Assembly: GCF_016909125.1 (NCBI RefSeq)
Contig: NZ_JAFBFD010000013.1
Coordinates: 1 to 62,654 of the forward strand
From: Enterococcus lemanii
Lineage (GTDB): Bacteria; Bacillota; Bacilli; Lactobacillales; Enterococcaceae
Direction of reading: 5' to 3'
DNA: 62,654 nt
A model generated the notes under the pieces. It did no database searches. It was not told where the DNA came from and saw nothing but the letters and a program-made list of their open reading frames with translations. The stretch's first letter is position 1; every line of letters starts with the position of its first letter. A program made the position numbers and the translations under genes. Positions 8,363 through 16,618 of this stretch are shown piece by piece.

Positions 8363-9535
8363 ATGTTAATGAGTATCGCGTTAATTTTATTGGTGGGCAT
8401 TTTGACCGATTTTATCAGTAAAAAACTGAAGATTCCTAGCTTGATTGGGTTCATTCTGACTGGTATTTTACTTGGTCCGGCTGTTTTCAATTTACTTGAT
8501 GCAAATTTTTTAACCCTTTCGGCAGATTTGCGTAAAATCATTTTAGTCATTATTTTAACTCGGGCTGGTTTAGCGTTAGATTTAAAAGATCTAAAAAAAG
8601 TGGGCCGACCGGCTGTTTTATTAAGCTTTGTCCCGGCCACTTTTGAGATTATTGGCACGATGTTTTTTGCCCCAATCTTCCTTGGTTTGTCTTTACTAGA
8701 ATCTGCGTTACTAGGAGCCATTTTAGGGGCGGTTTCACCTGCTATCGTTGTTCCACGAATGGTCACATTGATTCAGGAAAAACGTGGAACAAAAAAAGGG
8801 ATTCCACAATTGATCTTAGCTGGCGCTTCGGTGGATGATATTTACGCGTTAGTTTTATTTTCTTCGTTTTTAACTTTAGTCCAAAGTGGTGAATTTCAAA
8901 TGCTTTCCTTACTAAAAATCCCCGTTTCTATTTTTAGCGGGCTTTTGGTTGGACTCACAGGTGGTTACTTGTTGGCAAAACTCTTTGAAAAAATCCGCTT
9001 TTCAAGTATGGTGCAATTCCTCATTCTTTTTAGTCTTTCTTTAAGTTTGGTTCATCTTGAAGCGGTTCTCACGTGGCTTCCTTTTTCCGGTATTTTAGCC
9101 GTTATGGCCATGGCAATCATGCTCTATCGACAAATGCCAACGGATAGCGACAAAATCGCACACTTTTACCATCAATTGTGGGTTCCTGGTGAAATGTTTT
9201 TGTTTATTTTAGTGGGGGCTTCCGTTAATATTGCATTTGCTTTTGCGGCAGGCTTCTTGCCACTATTGGTCATCTTAGGTGCTTTACTAATCCGGATGAT
9301 TGGCGTGTGGGTTAGCCTAATTGGAACAAACTTATCTTTTAAAGACAAACTTTTTTGTTTGATTGCCTACTCACCAAAAGCCACGGTGCAAGCAGCGATT
9401 GGTGGCGTCCCTTTTGCGCTTGGCCTTGCTTCTGGCGAATTAATGCTGACACTTTCAGTTTTGGCGATTTTAATTACGGCCCCACTAGGCGCTTTTGGGA
9501 TGGATTTCAGTTATAATAAGCTTTTAGAGAAATAG
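8363..9535 (+). CDS. Cation/proton antiporter, CPA1-like, under fluoride control
   Basis: Integral membrane exchanger of the sodium/proton antiporter superfamily. The 390-residue protein has about 11 to 12 hydrophobic helices and the family segments IPSLIGFILTGILLGPA near residue 25, RAGLALDLKDL near 70 and LAGASVDDIYALVLFS near 150. Antiporters of this kind are among the gene classes known to follow fluoride riboswitches, where they help expel fluoride or restore ion balance. GAGGG precedes the ATG at 8363; another ATG two codons on is possible. Whether it moves fluoride, sodium or potassium cannot be read from the sequence. Confidence 0.85.
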   Translation: MLMSIALILLVGILTDFISKKLKIPSLIGFILTGILLGPAVFNLLDANFLTLSADLRKIILVIILTRAGLALDLKDLKKVGRPAVLLSFVPATFEIIGTMFFAPIFLGLSLLESALLGAILGAVSPAIVVPRMVTLIQEKRGTKKGIPQLILAGASVDDIYALVLFSSFLTLVQSGEFQMLSLLKIPVSIFSGLLVGLTGGYLLAKLFEKIRFSSMVQFLILFSLSLSLVHLEAVLTWLPFSGILAVMAMAIMLYRQMPTDSDKIAHFYHQLWVPGEMFLFILVGASVNIAFAFAAGFLPLLVILGALLIRMIGVWVSLIGTNLSFKDKLFCLIAYSPKATVQAAIGGVPFALGLASGELMLTLSVLAILITAPLGAFGMDFSYNKLLEK

Positions 9536-9567
9536 TTTTATTTATAATCAGATTGGAAGTGAGCGAC

Positions 9568-10434
9568 ATGTGGGTTCTTTATGCCTTTTTATCGGCTTTT
9601 TTTGCGGGGATAATGGCGATTTTAGCCAAGATTGGCATTCGCGACATGGATTCAAACTTAGCCACGGCCATTCGTACGCTTGTGGTTGTCGTTTTATCTT
9701 GGGGAATCGTCTTTCTTTTTCCAGCAGAGCAAACACTGGCAACCATCGACTCAAAAAGTTTACTCTTTTTAGTTTTATCAGGGTTGGTGACGGGTGCTTC
9801 TTGGCTTTGTTATTTTAAAGCGTTGCAACTTGGAAGTGTTAACCAAGTCACACCGGTTGATAAAAGTAGTGTCTTACTCACGATGATTTTATCTTTCTTA
9901 TTTTTAGGTGAACCATTATCGTTATTGAAAGTCCTCGCCCTTTTTTCAATTGGAATCGGGACTTACTTAATGATTGATTTTAAATCAGACGAAGCAGACA
10001 CGAAAAAAAATCAACAGGCCAGTTGGTTTATTTACGCGAGTTTTTCAGCATTTTTTGCCAGTTTAACGGCTATTTTAGGCAAAATCGGCATTGAAAATGT
10101 CCCTTCAAATCTTGGCACCGCGATTCGCACACTTGTGATTCTAGGCATTGCTTGGGTGATTGTTTTTGCTCAAAAAAAACACCGCGACCTCCCTTTGATT
10201 GCCAAAAGAAACTGGTATTATCTCTTTCTTTCTGGACTTGCGACGGGTCTTTCTTGGCTTTGTTACTATCGGGCGCTCCAAGATGGCCCAGCGAGTGTGG
10301 TTGTCCCGATTGATAAATTAAGTATCGTTTTGACCATCTTCTTTAGTTATTTTATTTTAGGGGAAAAATTACGAAAAAAAGCGTGGCTTGGACTTATCCT
10401 TTTAGTAGGAGGCACGTTACTTTTATTAGTTTAA
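9568..10434 (+). CDS. EamA-family (DMT) transporter
   Basis: Drug/metabolite superfamily membrane protein of 288 residues. It has two homologous EamA halves, each of about five helices, with matching motifs: SAFFAGIMAILAKIGI in the first half and SAFFASLTAILGKIGI in the second; SGLVTGASWLCYFKALQLG and SGLATGLSWLCYYRALQDG. The likely start is the ATG at 9568 after GGAAGTGAG, not the in-frame TTG at 9553. It begins 32 bases after the antiporter with no terminator between, so it may share the fluoride-controlled transcript. The substrate is unknown. Confidence 0.88.
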   Translation: MWVLYAFLSAFFAGIMAILAKIGIRDMDSNLATAIRTLVVVVLSWGIVFLFPAEQTLATIDSKSLLFLVLSGLVTGASWLCYFKALQLGSVNQVTPVDKSSVLLTMILSFLFLGEPLSLLKVLALFSIGIGTYLMIDFKSDEADTKKNQQASWFIYASFSAFFASLTAILGKIGIENVPSNLGTAIRTLVILGIAWVIVFAQKKHRDLPLIAKRNWYYLFLSGLATGLSWLCYYRALQDGPASVVVPIDKLSIVLTIFFSYFILGEKLRKKAWLGLILLVGGTLLLLV

Positions 10435-10440
10435 ATAAAA

Positions 10441-10479
10441 AAATGAGACAAAGATACGCGTCTTTGTCTCATTTTTTTT
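10441..10479. terminator. Bidirectional terminator, eamA / GH5
   Basis: AAATGAGACAAAGA pairs with TCTTTGTCTCATTT around a six-base loop, with T runs on both strands. It separates the rightward transporter gene from the leftward GH5 gene. Confidence 0.9.
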
Positions 10480-10482
10480 ATG

Positions 10483-11643
10483 CTAATCAATCCATCCTTT
10501 TGCTAAACAGCGACTGAAATCCCACGAATCCCAACCGTACCAAGCTGGATCATTAATCGTATCAATATTTAATTTATAGGTCCAGTACATATGGCCCTCA
10601 CCAATATTCCAAGTGGCCACTGATTTTTGCCAAAGGGTTTGATAAACTTCAATTAACGCGGCTGAACTTAAGCGATTGGTGGCCGTAAATTCTTCTTGTG
10701 TTGGATTAATCCCACCTTTTGTATCCGTTCCAGCTGCGTAAGAATTAAATAAAGACCATTCGCCGACAAACACCGGAATATAGCACGCAACTTCCGCGAT
10801 TTCTTTACCCAATTGGTCTAAATACGCAAGATAAGCACCAATGTTTTGTTCTGTACCATCCATTTCGGCGATCATTAAATATTGGTGTGTATCCAACATG
10901 ACTTGGGAGAAATTGTTTTTGGCAAAGAATTCTTTCCAAGCATGCAACTCAAACGCATCGTGAAAGACAATCCAAGTGTCTGGCAGTAAAATTTCACGTA
11001 ACTGTTGATACGCTTTACAATAGAAATCTTGCAAGAAGGCCATCGTTAAGGGGCGGCTACCTTGGGCAAGTTTTGGATCCCGTGCTTGATAACGTTCAAG
11101 TGGTTTCATCACACCCCACATTTTTTCGGTAATTGGTTCATTGACTAACTCAATTCCCCAAAGAGCAGCGTGGTCGCGGTACCTTTGAGCTAAGCGCGTT
11201 AGGACACTTAAGACAAATTCAACCTCGGCTTCGTCTTGCCCCCATTTACAAACGCCAGAAATCCCACCATTATCAAAGCCATTTTGACTATTTGGAACCG
11301 TATGTAAATCAATGAGCACTTTGATTCCGTATGCTTTTGCCCAATTAAAAGCCCGATCTAAATGAGCGACACAACCAATAAATGGTGGGCGATCGCCAAA
11401 GATAAAATACGGAACAGGAATACGGACAATGTTTACTTTTGCTTGCGCTAAACGAATAAAATCAGCTTCCGTAATAAATTCATTCCGGTGTGTTTCCATT
11501 CGCGCTTCATAAACCTTTTTTTCTAAATCTTGTGCTAAATAATACTCGTCTTCTGCAACCACGCCGTCAAATAAGTTTGGCGTCATCCAATTTTCTAGTA
11601 CGAGCCAACCACCGAGATTGACTCCTTTTAGTTTTTCATTCAT
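10483..11643 (-). CDS. Glycoside hydrolase family 5, glucan/xylan exo-enzyme type
   Basis: Cytoplasmic (beta/alpha)8 glycosidase of 386 residues without signal peptide. GVNLGGWLVLENWMTP at the N terminus, NIVRIPVPYF, the acid/base Glu169 in GIELVNEP and the nucleophile Glu295 in VFVGEWSLF identify a GH5 enzyme related to exo-beta-1,3-glucanases. It is the last gene of an operon with a GH43 beta-xylosidase and a GPH sugar symporter, so the true substrate may be an imported xyloside or mixed oligosaccharide. AAGGAGATAT precedes the ATG. The family call is firm; the substrate is open. Confidence 0.82.
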   Translation of the reverse strand: MNEKLKGVNLGGWLVLENWMTPNLFDGVVAEDEYYLAQDLEKKVYEARMETHRNEFITEADFIRLAQAKVNIVRIPVPYFIFGDRPPFIGCVAHLDRAFNWAKAYGIKVLIDLHTVPNSQNGFDNGGISGVCKWGQDEAEVEFVLSVLTRLAQRYRDHAALWGIELVNEPITEKMWGVMKPLERYQARDPKLAQGSRPLTMAFLQDFYCKAYQQLREILLPDTWIVFHDAFELHAWKEFFAKNNFSQVMLDTHQYLMIAEMDGTEQNIGAYLAYLDQLGKEIAEVACYIPVFVGEWSLFNSYAAGTDTKGGINPTQEEFTATNRLSSAALIEVYQTLWQKSVATWNIGEGHMYWTYKLNIDTINDPAWYGWDSWDFSRCLAKGWID

Positions 11644-11659
11644 TTTAGTTTATATCTCC

Positions 11660-13042
11660 TTAACCTACATTTTCTGCTTCACGTTGACGTAAATCACGAA
11701 TCACTTGGTCAAATTCTTTATCTAATTTGTAAAAATGTAAAATGACTAAAATCAAAACATTCAACAATAAAGGGAATACCCAAAATGCCAAATGAATACT
11801 TGTAATCGCTGCTGCACTTTGTACACTTTGACTACCAACATAACCGCCAATGGATAAAACGATCCCTAGTAACGCTGAGCCTAAACCATTACCGACTTTG
11901 TAACCAAAGCTACTTGCACTATTCGTCAACCCTTCCATGCGTAACCCTGATTTCCATTCACCATAATCAACCGTATCGGAAACCATTGCCCACATCACAG
12001 CACCAAAGAACGCGCCACCAATTCCACGGATGATACTCGTTACATAAATAGATAACAGGCTCCCACCTAAAACAACTAACAAGACCGTTCCGACTGATTG
12101 GATGATTAAGCCTACAACCATTGAATTTTTCTTACCTAAACGTTTAATAAATGGGGCAATCAAAAACATAAAAGCAATTTGGGCTAAGTTCATCACTGAG
12201 TTAATGGTTTGGGCTAATTGGTTATCTCCAAGAACAGTTTTTGCATAATAAACCGTTGAGCCAGTCGTTAAAGCCATATTAATAAAGAGCACTAGTAAAA
12301 TTCCCGTTACCATCAGCCAGTATTTATTTTTAAATAAAGCAACCATCCCTTCTTTAAATGGAATATGTTCTGATTTTTCACTCACTGGTTTGACGCGTTC
12401 TTTTGTTCCAAAAAAGTTAATCAAAAAAGCGATTACAGCAAACACGCCGAAAACCGAAAAAGTTTTCATCCAAGCACTGGCATTGTCTCCAAAATAAGCA
12501 ACCAAGGTTAACGTATAAGAGTTAATCAATAATGTCCCTGCAGTTGCTAATAAACTTCTGAAAATACTCAAAACACTTCTTTCATAAGGGTCTTGCGTCA
12601 TCAAAGCATTCAAAGCAGAGTAAGGCACATTGATAGCCGTATAAATCACACTTGATACTAAGTTATACGTTAGAAAAACATAAATTAATTTTGCGGCTGT
12701 CCCCCAAGTAGTCGGAACCGAAAATAGTAACACACCTGAAATCGCAAACGGGATAGCCATGCGCAAAATCCATGGACGCGCCTTCCCATATTTTGTTTTT
12801 GTTCGGTCAACAATCACACCCATGGCAATATCGGTTAAGCCATCTAAAAAGCGTGAAATCAGCATAATCATCCCTACGGCTGCCGCATTTACGCCCGCAT
12901 AATCCGTATAATAAAACAATAAATAAGTCGTCATTGCCGTATAAATAATATTACAGCCAAAGTCCCCTAATCCATAGGCAACACGTTCAAATAACTTGAC
13001 TTGTTCTGTTGGTTTTACAGCCATTTCATTTTTTAACTCCAT
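11660..13042 (-). CDS. GPH-family sugar:cation symporter (xyloside uptake)
   Basis: Twelve-helix secondary transporter of the glycoside-pentoside-hexuronide family, 460 residues. Family marks are RVAYGLGDFGCNIIYTAM at the start of helix 1, the loop RFLDGLTDIAMGVIVDRTKTKYGKARPW and NVPYSALNALMTQD. It sits between a GH43 beta-xylosidase gene (20-base gap) and a GH5 gene, pointing to import of xylobiose or xylo-oligosaccharides. A strong AAAGGGGGAAA site precedes the ATG. Confidence 0.88.
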   Translation of the reverse strand: MELKNEMAVKPTEQVKLFERVAYGLGDFGCNIIYTAMTTYLLFYYTDYAGVNAAAVGMIMLISRFLDGLTDIAMGVIVDRTKTKYGKARPWILRMAIPFAISGVLLFSVPTTWGTAAKLIYVFLTYNLVSSVIYTAINVPYSALNALMTQDPYERSVLSIFRSLLATAGTLLINSYTLTLVAYFGDNASAWMKTFSVFGVFAVIAFLINFFGTKERVKPVSEKSEHIPFKEGMVALFKNKYWLMVTGILLVLFINMALTTGSTVYYAKTVLGDNQLAQTINSVMNLAQIAFMFLIAPFIKRLGKKNSMVVGLIIQSVGTVLLVVLGGSLLSIYVTSIIRGIGGAFFGAVMWAMVSDTVDYGEWKSGLRMEGLTNSASSFGYKVGNGLGSALLGIVLSIGGYVGSQSVQSAAAITSIHLAFWVFPLLLNVLILVILHFYKLDKEFDQVIRDLRQREAENVG

Positions 13043-13062
13043 TTTATTTTCCCCCTTTTAAT

Positions 13063-14724
13063 CTAAGCGTTGGTTACATTTTTAACTGCGTAATAACTAA
13101 AATCTGCAAAAGAATCGTGTTGGTGAGCATCGACCGATCCGATAAAATTAAATAAACCGGTAAAACCACCAATTTCGCCTGGTTCGCCATTGACGCCTTC
13201 ATCTGATAAGTAACTTACGTCAATGTCTTCGATTAGTATTTCCCATTTTTGGTCTTCGCGATAAGCTAATTTCGCTACCCCATTTTGATAAATTACTTTG
13301 AGTTCAATTTTACCGGTTGGCATCAAGCGACGGTGATGTGGGTATTCCACTCGTTTACCAAGTTTCGCTTGTAAAACCGTCAACATCGGGCAAGCCGCTT
13401 CTTCTGAATAAGTTAAATGTAAGTACAGCCAATTATTTGAATCATAATAAAGACCTAGTCCCGCTGTTTCAGAGTAATGATCTGGCTGAAATTCGAGTTT
13501 GGTCGTTACTTGATAATGAAAAGAAGTGGCACGCGTGGCTAAAATAGCCGGGTTCATTTGAGAAAAGAAAGAATTTTCCCCATGAATTCGTAAGTACCCT
13601 GGACGTTTGGTTAAATTAAACCAAGTGCTTGTTTGTTTACGGTAAGGGGTTAAAAATTCGACTAAATTCGGGTTTGTCGCAAAATCAAACAAATGATCTT
13701 CTGATTTTTTAGCTGGAACCACTTGGCCTTCCATTGCTTCCGTCGTCATTTTGGCTAAGTTTGAACCGTCATGCATTTCTAACCAACCATCTTTTGTCCA
13801 ACGCATTTTTTGTAAAGAAGTTTCTCGTCCAAGTGGATTTAATAATGTTCCTGGCAAAGGACGCGACATTAAATGCGCGATGTACCATTCCCCAGTTGTT
13901 GTTTCAACTAAAGAACCGTGCCCGGCTTTTTGCATTGGTGAATTCGGATTGTACATTTCAAAATGGCCGGCATCGGGATCACCTAACGAAAATAAATGTT
14001 GTGGGGCTGAAGTAATAATTGGTTCACCAGAAGGATGCGCTTCATAAGGCCCAAAAATATTTTTCGAACGTCCAATTTCGACTCCATGTCCATAACCTGT
14101 TCCACCGGCCGCAATTAATAAATAATAATAATCTTGGCGTTTATAAATTTGCGGCGCTTCTGCACAACCACGTGTGGTAAAACCTTTTGTCACGCGATGC
14201 CATGAGCCGATAATACCACCGTTTGTTAAATCAACTTCGGCAATCACTAAGTGCCCTGGTGCCTGATAACCTTGGCGCGTCTCCCATTCTAAAATGGCTA
14301 AATAGCTTTTGCCGTCTTCGTCATGATACAACGCTGGATCAAAACCAATCGAAGTTAAGTAAATCGGTTTTGACCACGGACCGGTAATCTCATCTGCCCA
14401 CATCGCATAAGAATCCGCATTGAATTCACGACCCGCCATATTTTGCATATGCGAATAGGCTAACCAATATTTCTTAGTTTTTTGGTCATAAGATAAATGT
14501 GGCGCCCAAACTCCCGCTGGTGTATTGCTTCCGCGCAATTCCACTTCGTCATTTTTCAAAATATTGTCTAAGCGCTCCCAATTGACTAAATCACGTGAAT
14601 GGAACAATTGAATGCCTGGCGTCCAATGAAAAGTCGAAGCAGCGATGTAGTAGTCTTCCCCAACGCGAATAATTGAAGGGTCTGGTGCCATTCCAGGTAT
14701 AATTGGGTTTTGAATTTGATTCAT
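13063..14724 (-). CDS. xynB: GH43 beta-xylosidase (with C-terminal beta-sandwich)
   Basis: Releases xylose from the ends of imported xylo-oligosaccharides. The 553-residue length and two-domain plan match GH43 subfamily 11 xylosidases: a five-bladed propeller (about 1-320) with base Asp15 in GMAPDPSII, a pKa-tuning Asp in GFDPALYHDEDG and acid Glu in RGCAEAPQIYK, then a C-terminal lectin-like beta-sandwich. There is no signal peptide, so it acts inside the cell. First gene of the xylosidase-symporter-GH5 operon. A cre site lies 38 bases upstream of the start, and an AraC-type gene precedes it in the same direction. Confidence 0.93.
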   Translation of the reverse strand: MNQIQNPIIPGMAPDPSIIRVGEDYYIAASTFHWTPGIQLFHSRDLVNWERLDNILKNDEVELRGSNTPAGVWAPHLSYDQKTKKYWLAYSHMQNMAGREFNADSYAMWADEITGPWSKPIYLTSIGFDPALYHDEDGKSYLAILEWETRQGYQAPGHLVIAEVDLTNGGIIGSWHRVTKGFTTRGCAEAPQIYKRQDYYYLLIAAGGTGYGHGVEIGRSKNIFGPYEAHPSGEPIITSAPQHLFSLGDPDAGHFEMYNPNSPMQKAGHGSLVETTTGEWYIAHLMSRPLPGTLLNPLGRETSLQKMRWTKDGWLEMHDGSNLAKMTTEAMEGQVVPAKKSEDHLFDFATNPNLVEFLTPYRKQTSTWFNLTKRPGYLRIHGENSFFSQMNPAILATRATSFHYQVTTKLEFQPDHYSETAGLGLYYDSNNWLYLHLTYSEEAACPMLTVLQAKLGKRVEYPHHRRLMPTGKIELKVIYQNGVAKLAYREDQKWEILIEDIDVSYLSDEGVNGEPGEIGGFTGLFNFIGSVDAHQHDSFADFSYYAVKNVTNA

Positions 14725-14762
14725 TTTTTGATTTCCTCACTTCTCTTTTATTTAAAAGGAGT

Positions 14763-14776
14763 TGTAATCGTTTTCC
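14763..14776 (-). promoter_or_regulatory. cre site (CcpA) upstream of the xylosidase operon
   Basis: TGTAATCGTTTTCC matches the cre consensus TGWNANCGNTNWCA at all but the last position. It lies downstream of a TATGAT box (minus strand, around 14793-14798), where bound CcpA would block transcription. The palindromic consensus makes strand nominal. Confidence 0.55.
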
Positions 14777-14865
14777 TTTTTGTTAACCCTATCATACGAA
14801 TTTTTGGTAGCGATTTACATATCAATTTCCGCTTGTTTTTTACCATTTTTCATATTTGACTCAAC

Positions 14866-14910
14866 AAAAAACACACGAACGAGTCCTTTCGACCTTATTC
14901 GTGTGTTTTT
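14866..14910 (-). terminator. Terminator overlapping the end of the AraC gene
   Basis: ACACACGAA (14871-14879) pairs with TTCGTGTGT (14898-14906), with A or T runs on both sides. The right arm encodes the last residues of the AraC-type protein, so coding sequence and terminator share bases. Confidence 0.75.
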
Positions 14911-15806
14911 ATAACCTCATGTGTATCCATTTGACGGTACTGATTCGGCGAGTAGTGGCTCCATTTTTTGAATTGTCGCGAGAAATGCGAGACGTTTTGG
15001 TAGCCAATAATTTCAGCGACTTCTGCTACTGAAATGGCTGGTTGATGAAGTAAATATTTTGCTTCATTGTATTTTAATTGATTCAAATACTCTTTTGGTG
15101 TCATATGATAAATTTTCTTAAAAGCTTTTAACATCGTACTATCACTAATACTTAATTGTCGGGCAATTCCATTTAATGACAACAATGGCAAATGTTCTTC
15201 GGTCGGTTGCGCGGTAAACCGACGAAAATTATTTTGAATCGTATCCGCAATGGTCACCGCTAAAAGCAGCGTATCATTATCCGACGAAGCTAACTCTGCT
15301 TTTTGGCTTTCGGCATAGTCTAACAAACAAATGACCAATTCAATGAGCAGTTTTTCGACAAATAGCTTTTGTTTAAATGTTATTTCAGTTGAGTCTAACA
15401 ATTCAACGTAACTCGTTAAGATACTTTGGATTTGTGGATAAGCGGGGACTGTTTTTTCAAGTAGTAACGGGCAATACATGAGCAATTCTTGTTGAATAAA
15501 TGGGTCATCAATATCAAAGTGAATACAAAAGTAAGCCATGCCTTCTTTTGAAACACACATATTTTCATGTTCTTTTCCTGGTGGAATCAAGACAATATCG
15601 CCGGCTCGAAAAAGTTGCTGGCTACCTTGAAAAATAGTTAGTTGTTCTCCTTTTAAAATCAACATAATTTCAAAAGCAAAATGCGCTTCTTTTTCTGCTT
15701 GCCAACCATAAGCAACTGCTTGTTTGTGACCGCCAAATGACTTCAAATTCGCATCAACGTCTGGCAAACGAATTAATTTTTGTAACCATGCAGGTTGTGG
15801 ATGCAT
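14895..15806 (-). CDS. AraC-family regulator, likely of the xylosidase operon
   Basis: 303-residue regulator with an N-terminal cupin-like sensor (FEIMLILKGEQLTIFQGSQQLFRAGDIVLIPPGKEHEN) and C-terminal AraC DNA-binding domain (SISDSTMLKAFKKIYHMTPKEYL and AEVAEIIGYQNVSHFSRQFKKWSHYSPNQYR). It lies immediately upstream of, and in the same direction as, xynB, so it probably activates that operon with xylose or a xyloside as signal. Its own terminator separates it from the xynB promoter. Start ATG at 15806; the ribosome binding site is weak (AGTAGG). Confidence 0.85.
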   Translation of the reverse strand: MHPQPAWLQKLIRLPDVDANLKSFGGHKQAVAYGWQAEKEAHFAFEIMLILKGEQLTIFQGSQQLFRAGDIVLIPPGKEHENMCVSKEGMAYFCIHFDIDDPFIQQELLMYCPLLLEKTVPAYPQIQSILTSYVELLDSTEITFKQKLFVEKLLIELVICLLDYAESQKAELASSDNDTLLLAVTIADTIQNNFRRFTAQPTEEHLPLLSLNGIARQLSISDSTMLKAFKKIYHMTPKEYLNQLKYNEAKYLLHQPAISVAEVAEIIGYQNVSHFSRQFKKWSHYSPNQYRQMDTHEVIKTHE

Positions 15807-15867
15807 TTTTGTTTCGCCTACTTTCCTTTTCGCTTCATTTTGCCTTGATTATAGCAAATTTCAACTA

Positions 15868-15903
15868 TTTTGACACAAAACTGCCATCTTCTTCTTGTAT
15901 AAT
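15868..15903 (+). promoter_or_regulatory. Response-regulator promoter of the first two-component operon
   Basis: TTTTGACA (15868-15875), six bases, TGCCATCT (15882-15889), eight bases, then TATAAT (15898-15903). TTTTGACACAA and AACTGCCATCT are imperfect units 11 bases apart, one helical turn, ending where a -35 box should be. The TTGACA-TATAAT distance is 22 bases, too long for a normal promoter. The same design recurs at 18123-18158. Confidence 0.6.
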
Positions 15904-15922
15904 AGCTTTGAGGAGGGATTTG

Positions 15923-16618
15923 ATGGAGACACTCTTAATTGTTGATGATAACCAACAAATTACTGAAATTTTAACTGAATATGCAAAAAAGAATAACTAT
16001 GACGTCCTTGTCGCACATGACGGAGAAGTCGCGTTAGAACTTTTCCACACCAAACAGCCCGATGTGATTTTATTAGACGTAATGATGCCAAAAAAAGATG
16101 GCTTTGCTGTTTGTCGTGAGATTCGTGAAACATCCAATGTGCCGATTTTAATGATTACGGCACGAGGAGAAGACTTTGAACGAATTATGGGACTTGAAAT
16201 TGGAGCCGACGATTATATTGTCAAACCTTTTTCACCTGGCGAAGTGATGGCCCGCGTGAAAGCCGTAATGCGTCGCGTTCGTCCGATTGACATTTCAAAA
16301 CAAACGTTTACTTATGATAATTTAAAAATTAATTTAGATGATTATACGGTTACGATTCAGCAAGAGACCATTTTATTAACGAAAAGAGAAGTGGATTTAC
16401 TTTGGACGCTAGCAACTAACCAACAAAAAGCCTATTCGCGCGACGAACTGCTCGATCAGCTTTGGGGATTTGACTACTTTGGCGACACCCGAACCGTCGA
16501 TAGCCATATTAAACGTTTACGAGCAAAATTAGGGCAAGTGCCTCATCCGACTTGGGAAATCAAAACCATTTGGGGCGTCGGTTATAAATTTGAGGTTTTG
16601 AATCATGAAAAACAATAA
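15923..16618 (+). CDS. OmpR-family response regulator
   Basis: 231-residue DNA-binding response regulator. The receiver domain has acidic Asp8-Asp9, phospho-acceptor Asp52 (ILLDVMMPKKDG) and Lys in IVKPFSP. The winged-helix output domain covers about 130-225 (LLTKREVDLLWTLA, SRDELLDQLWGFDYFGDTRTVDSHIKRLR, IKTIWGVGYKF). AGGAGGG precedes the ATG at 15923; a longer open frame from 15737 overlaps the divergent AraC gene and is not used. The gene overlaps its sensor kinase by 14 bases. It probably activates its own promoter and that of the two secreted proteins, because both share the direct-repeat element. Confidence 0.93.
   Translation: METLLIVDDNQQITEILTEYAKKNNYDVLVAHDGEVALELFHTKQPDVILLDVMMPKKDGFAVCREIRETSNVPILMITARGEDFERIMGLEIGADDYIVKPFSPGEVMARVKAVMRRVRPIDISKQTFTYDNLKINLDDYTVTIQQETILLTKREVDLLWTLATNQQKAYSRDELLDQLWGFDYFGDTRTVDSHIKRLRAKLGQVPHPTWEIKTIWGVGYKFEVLNHEKQ

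Noticed and set aside
8275-8766. Open frame of 163 codons on the minus strand opposite the antiporter gene
   Set aside because: Lies antisense to a clear membrane protein, is full of Lys/Ser/Pro without any family signature, and crosses the fluoride terminator.
15870-15903. TTGACA and TATAAT before the first response regulator as a standard promoter
   Set aside because: The spacing is 22 bases. The same spacing at 18125-18158 shows that TTGACA is part of a conserved activator repeat, not a -35 box.
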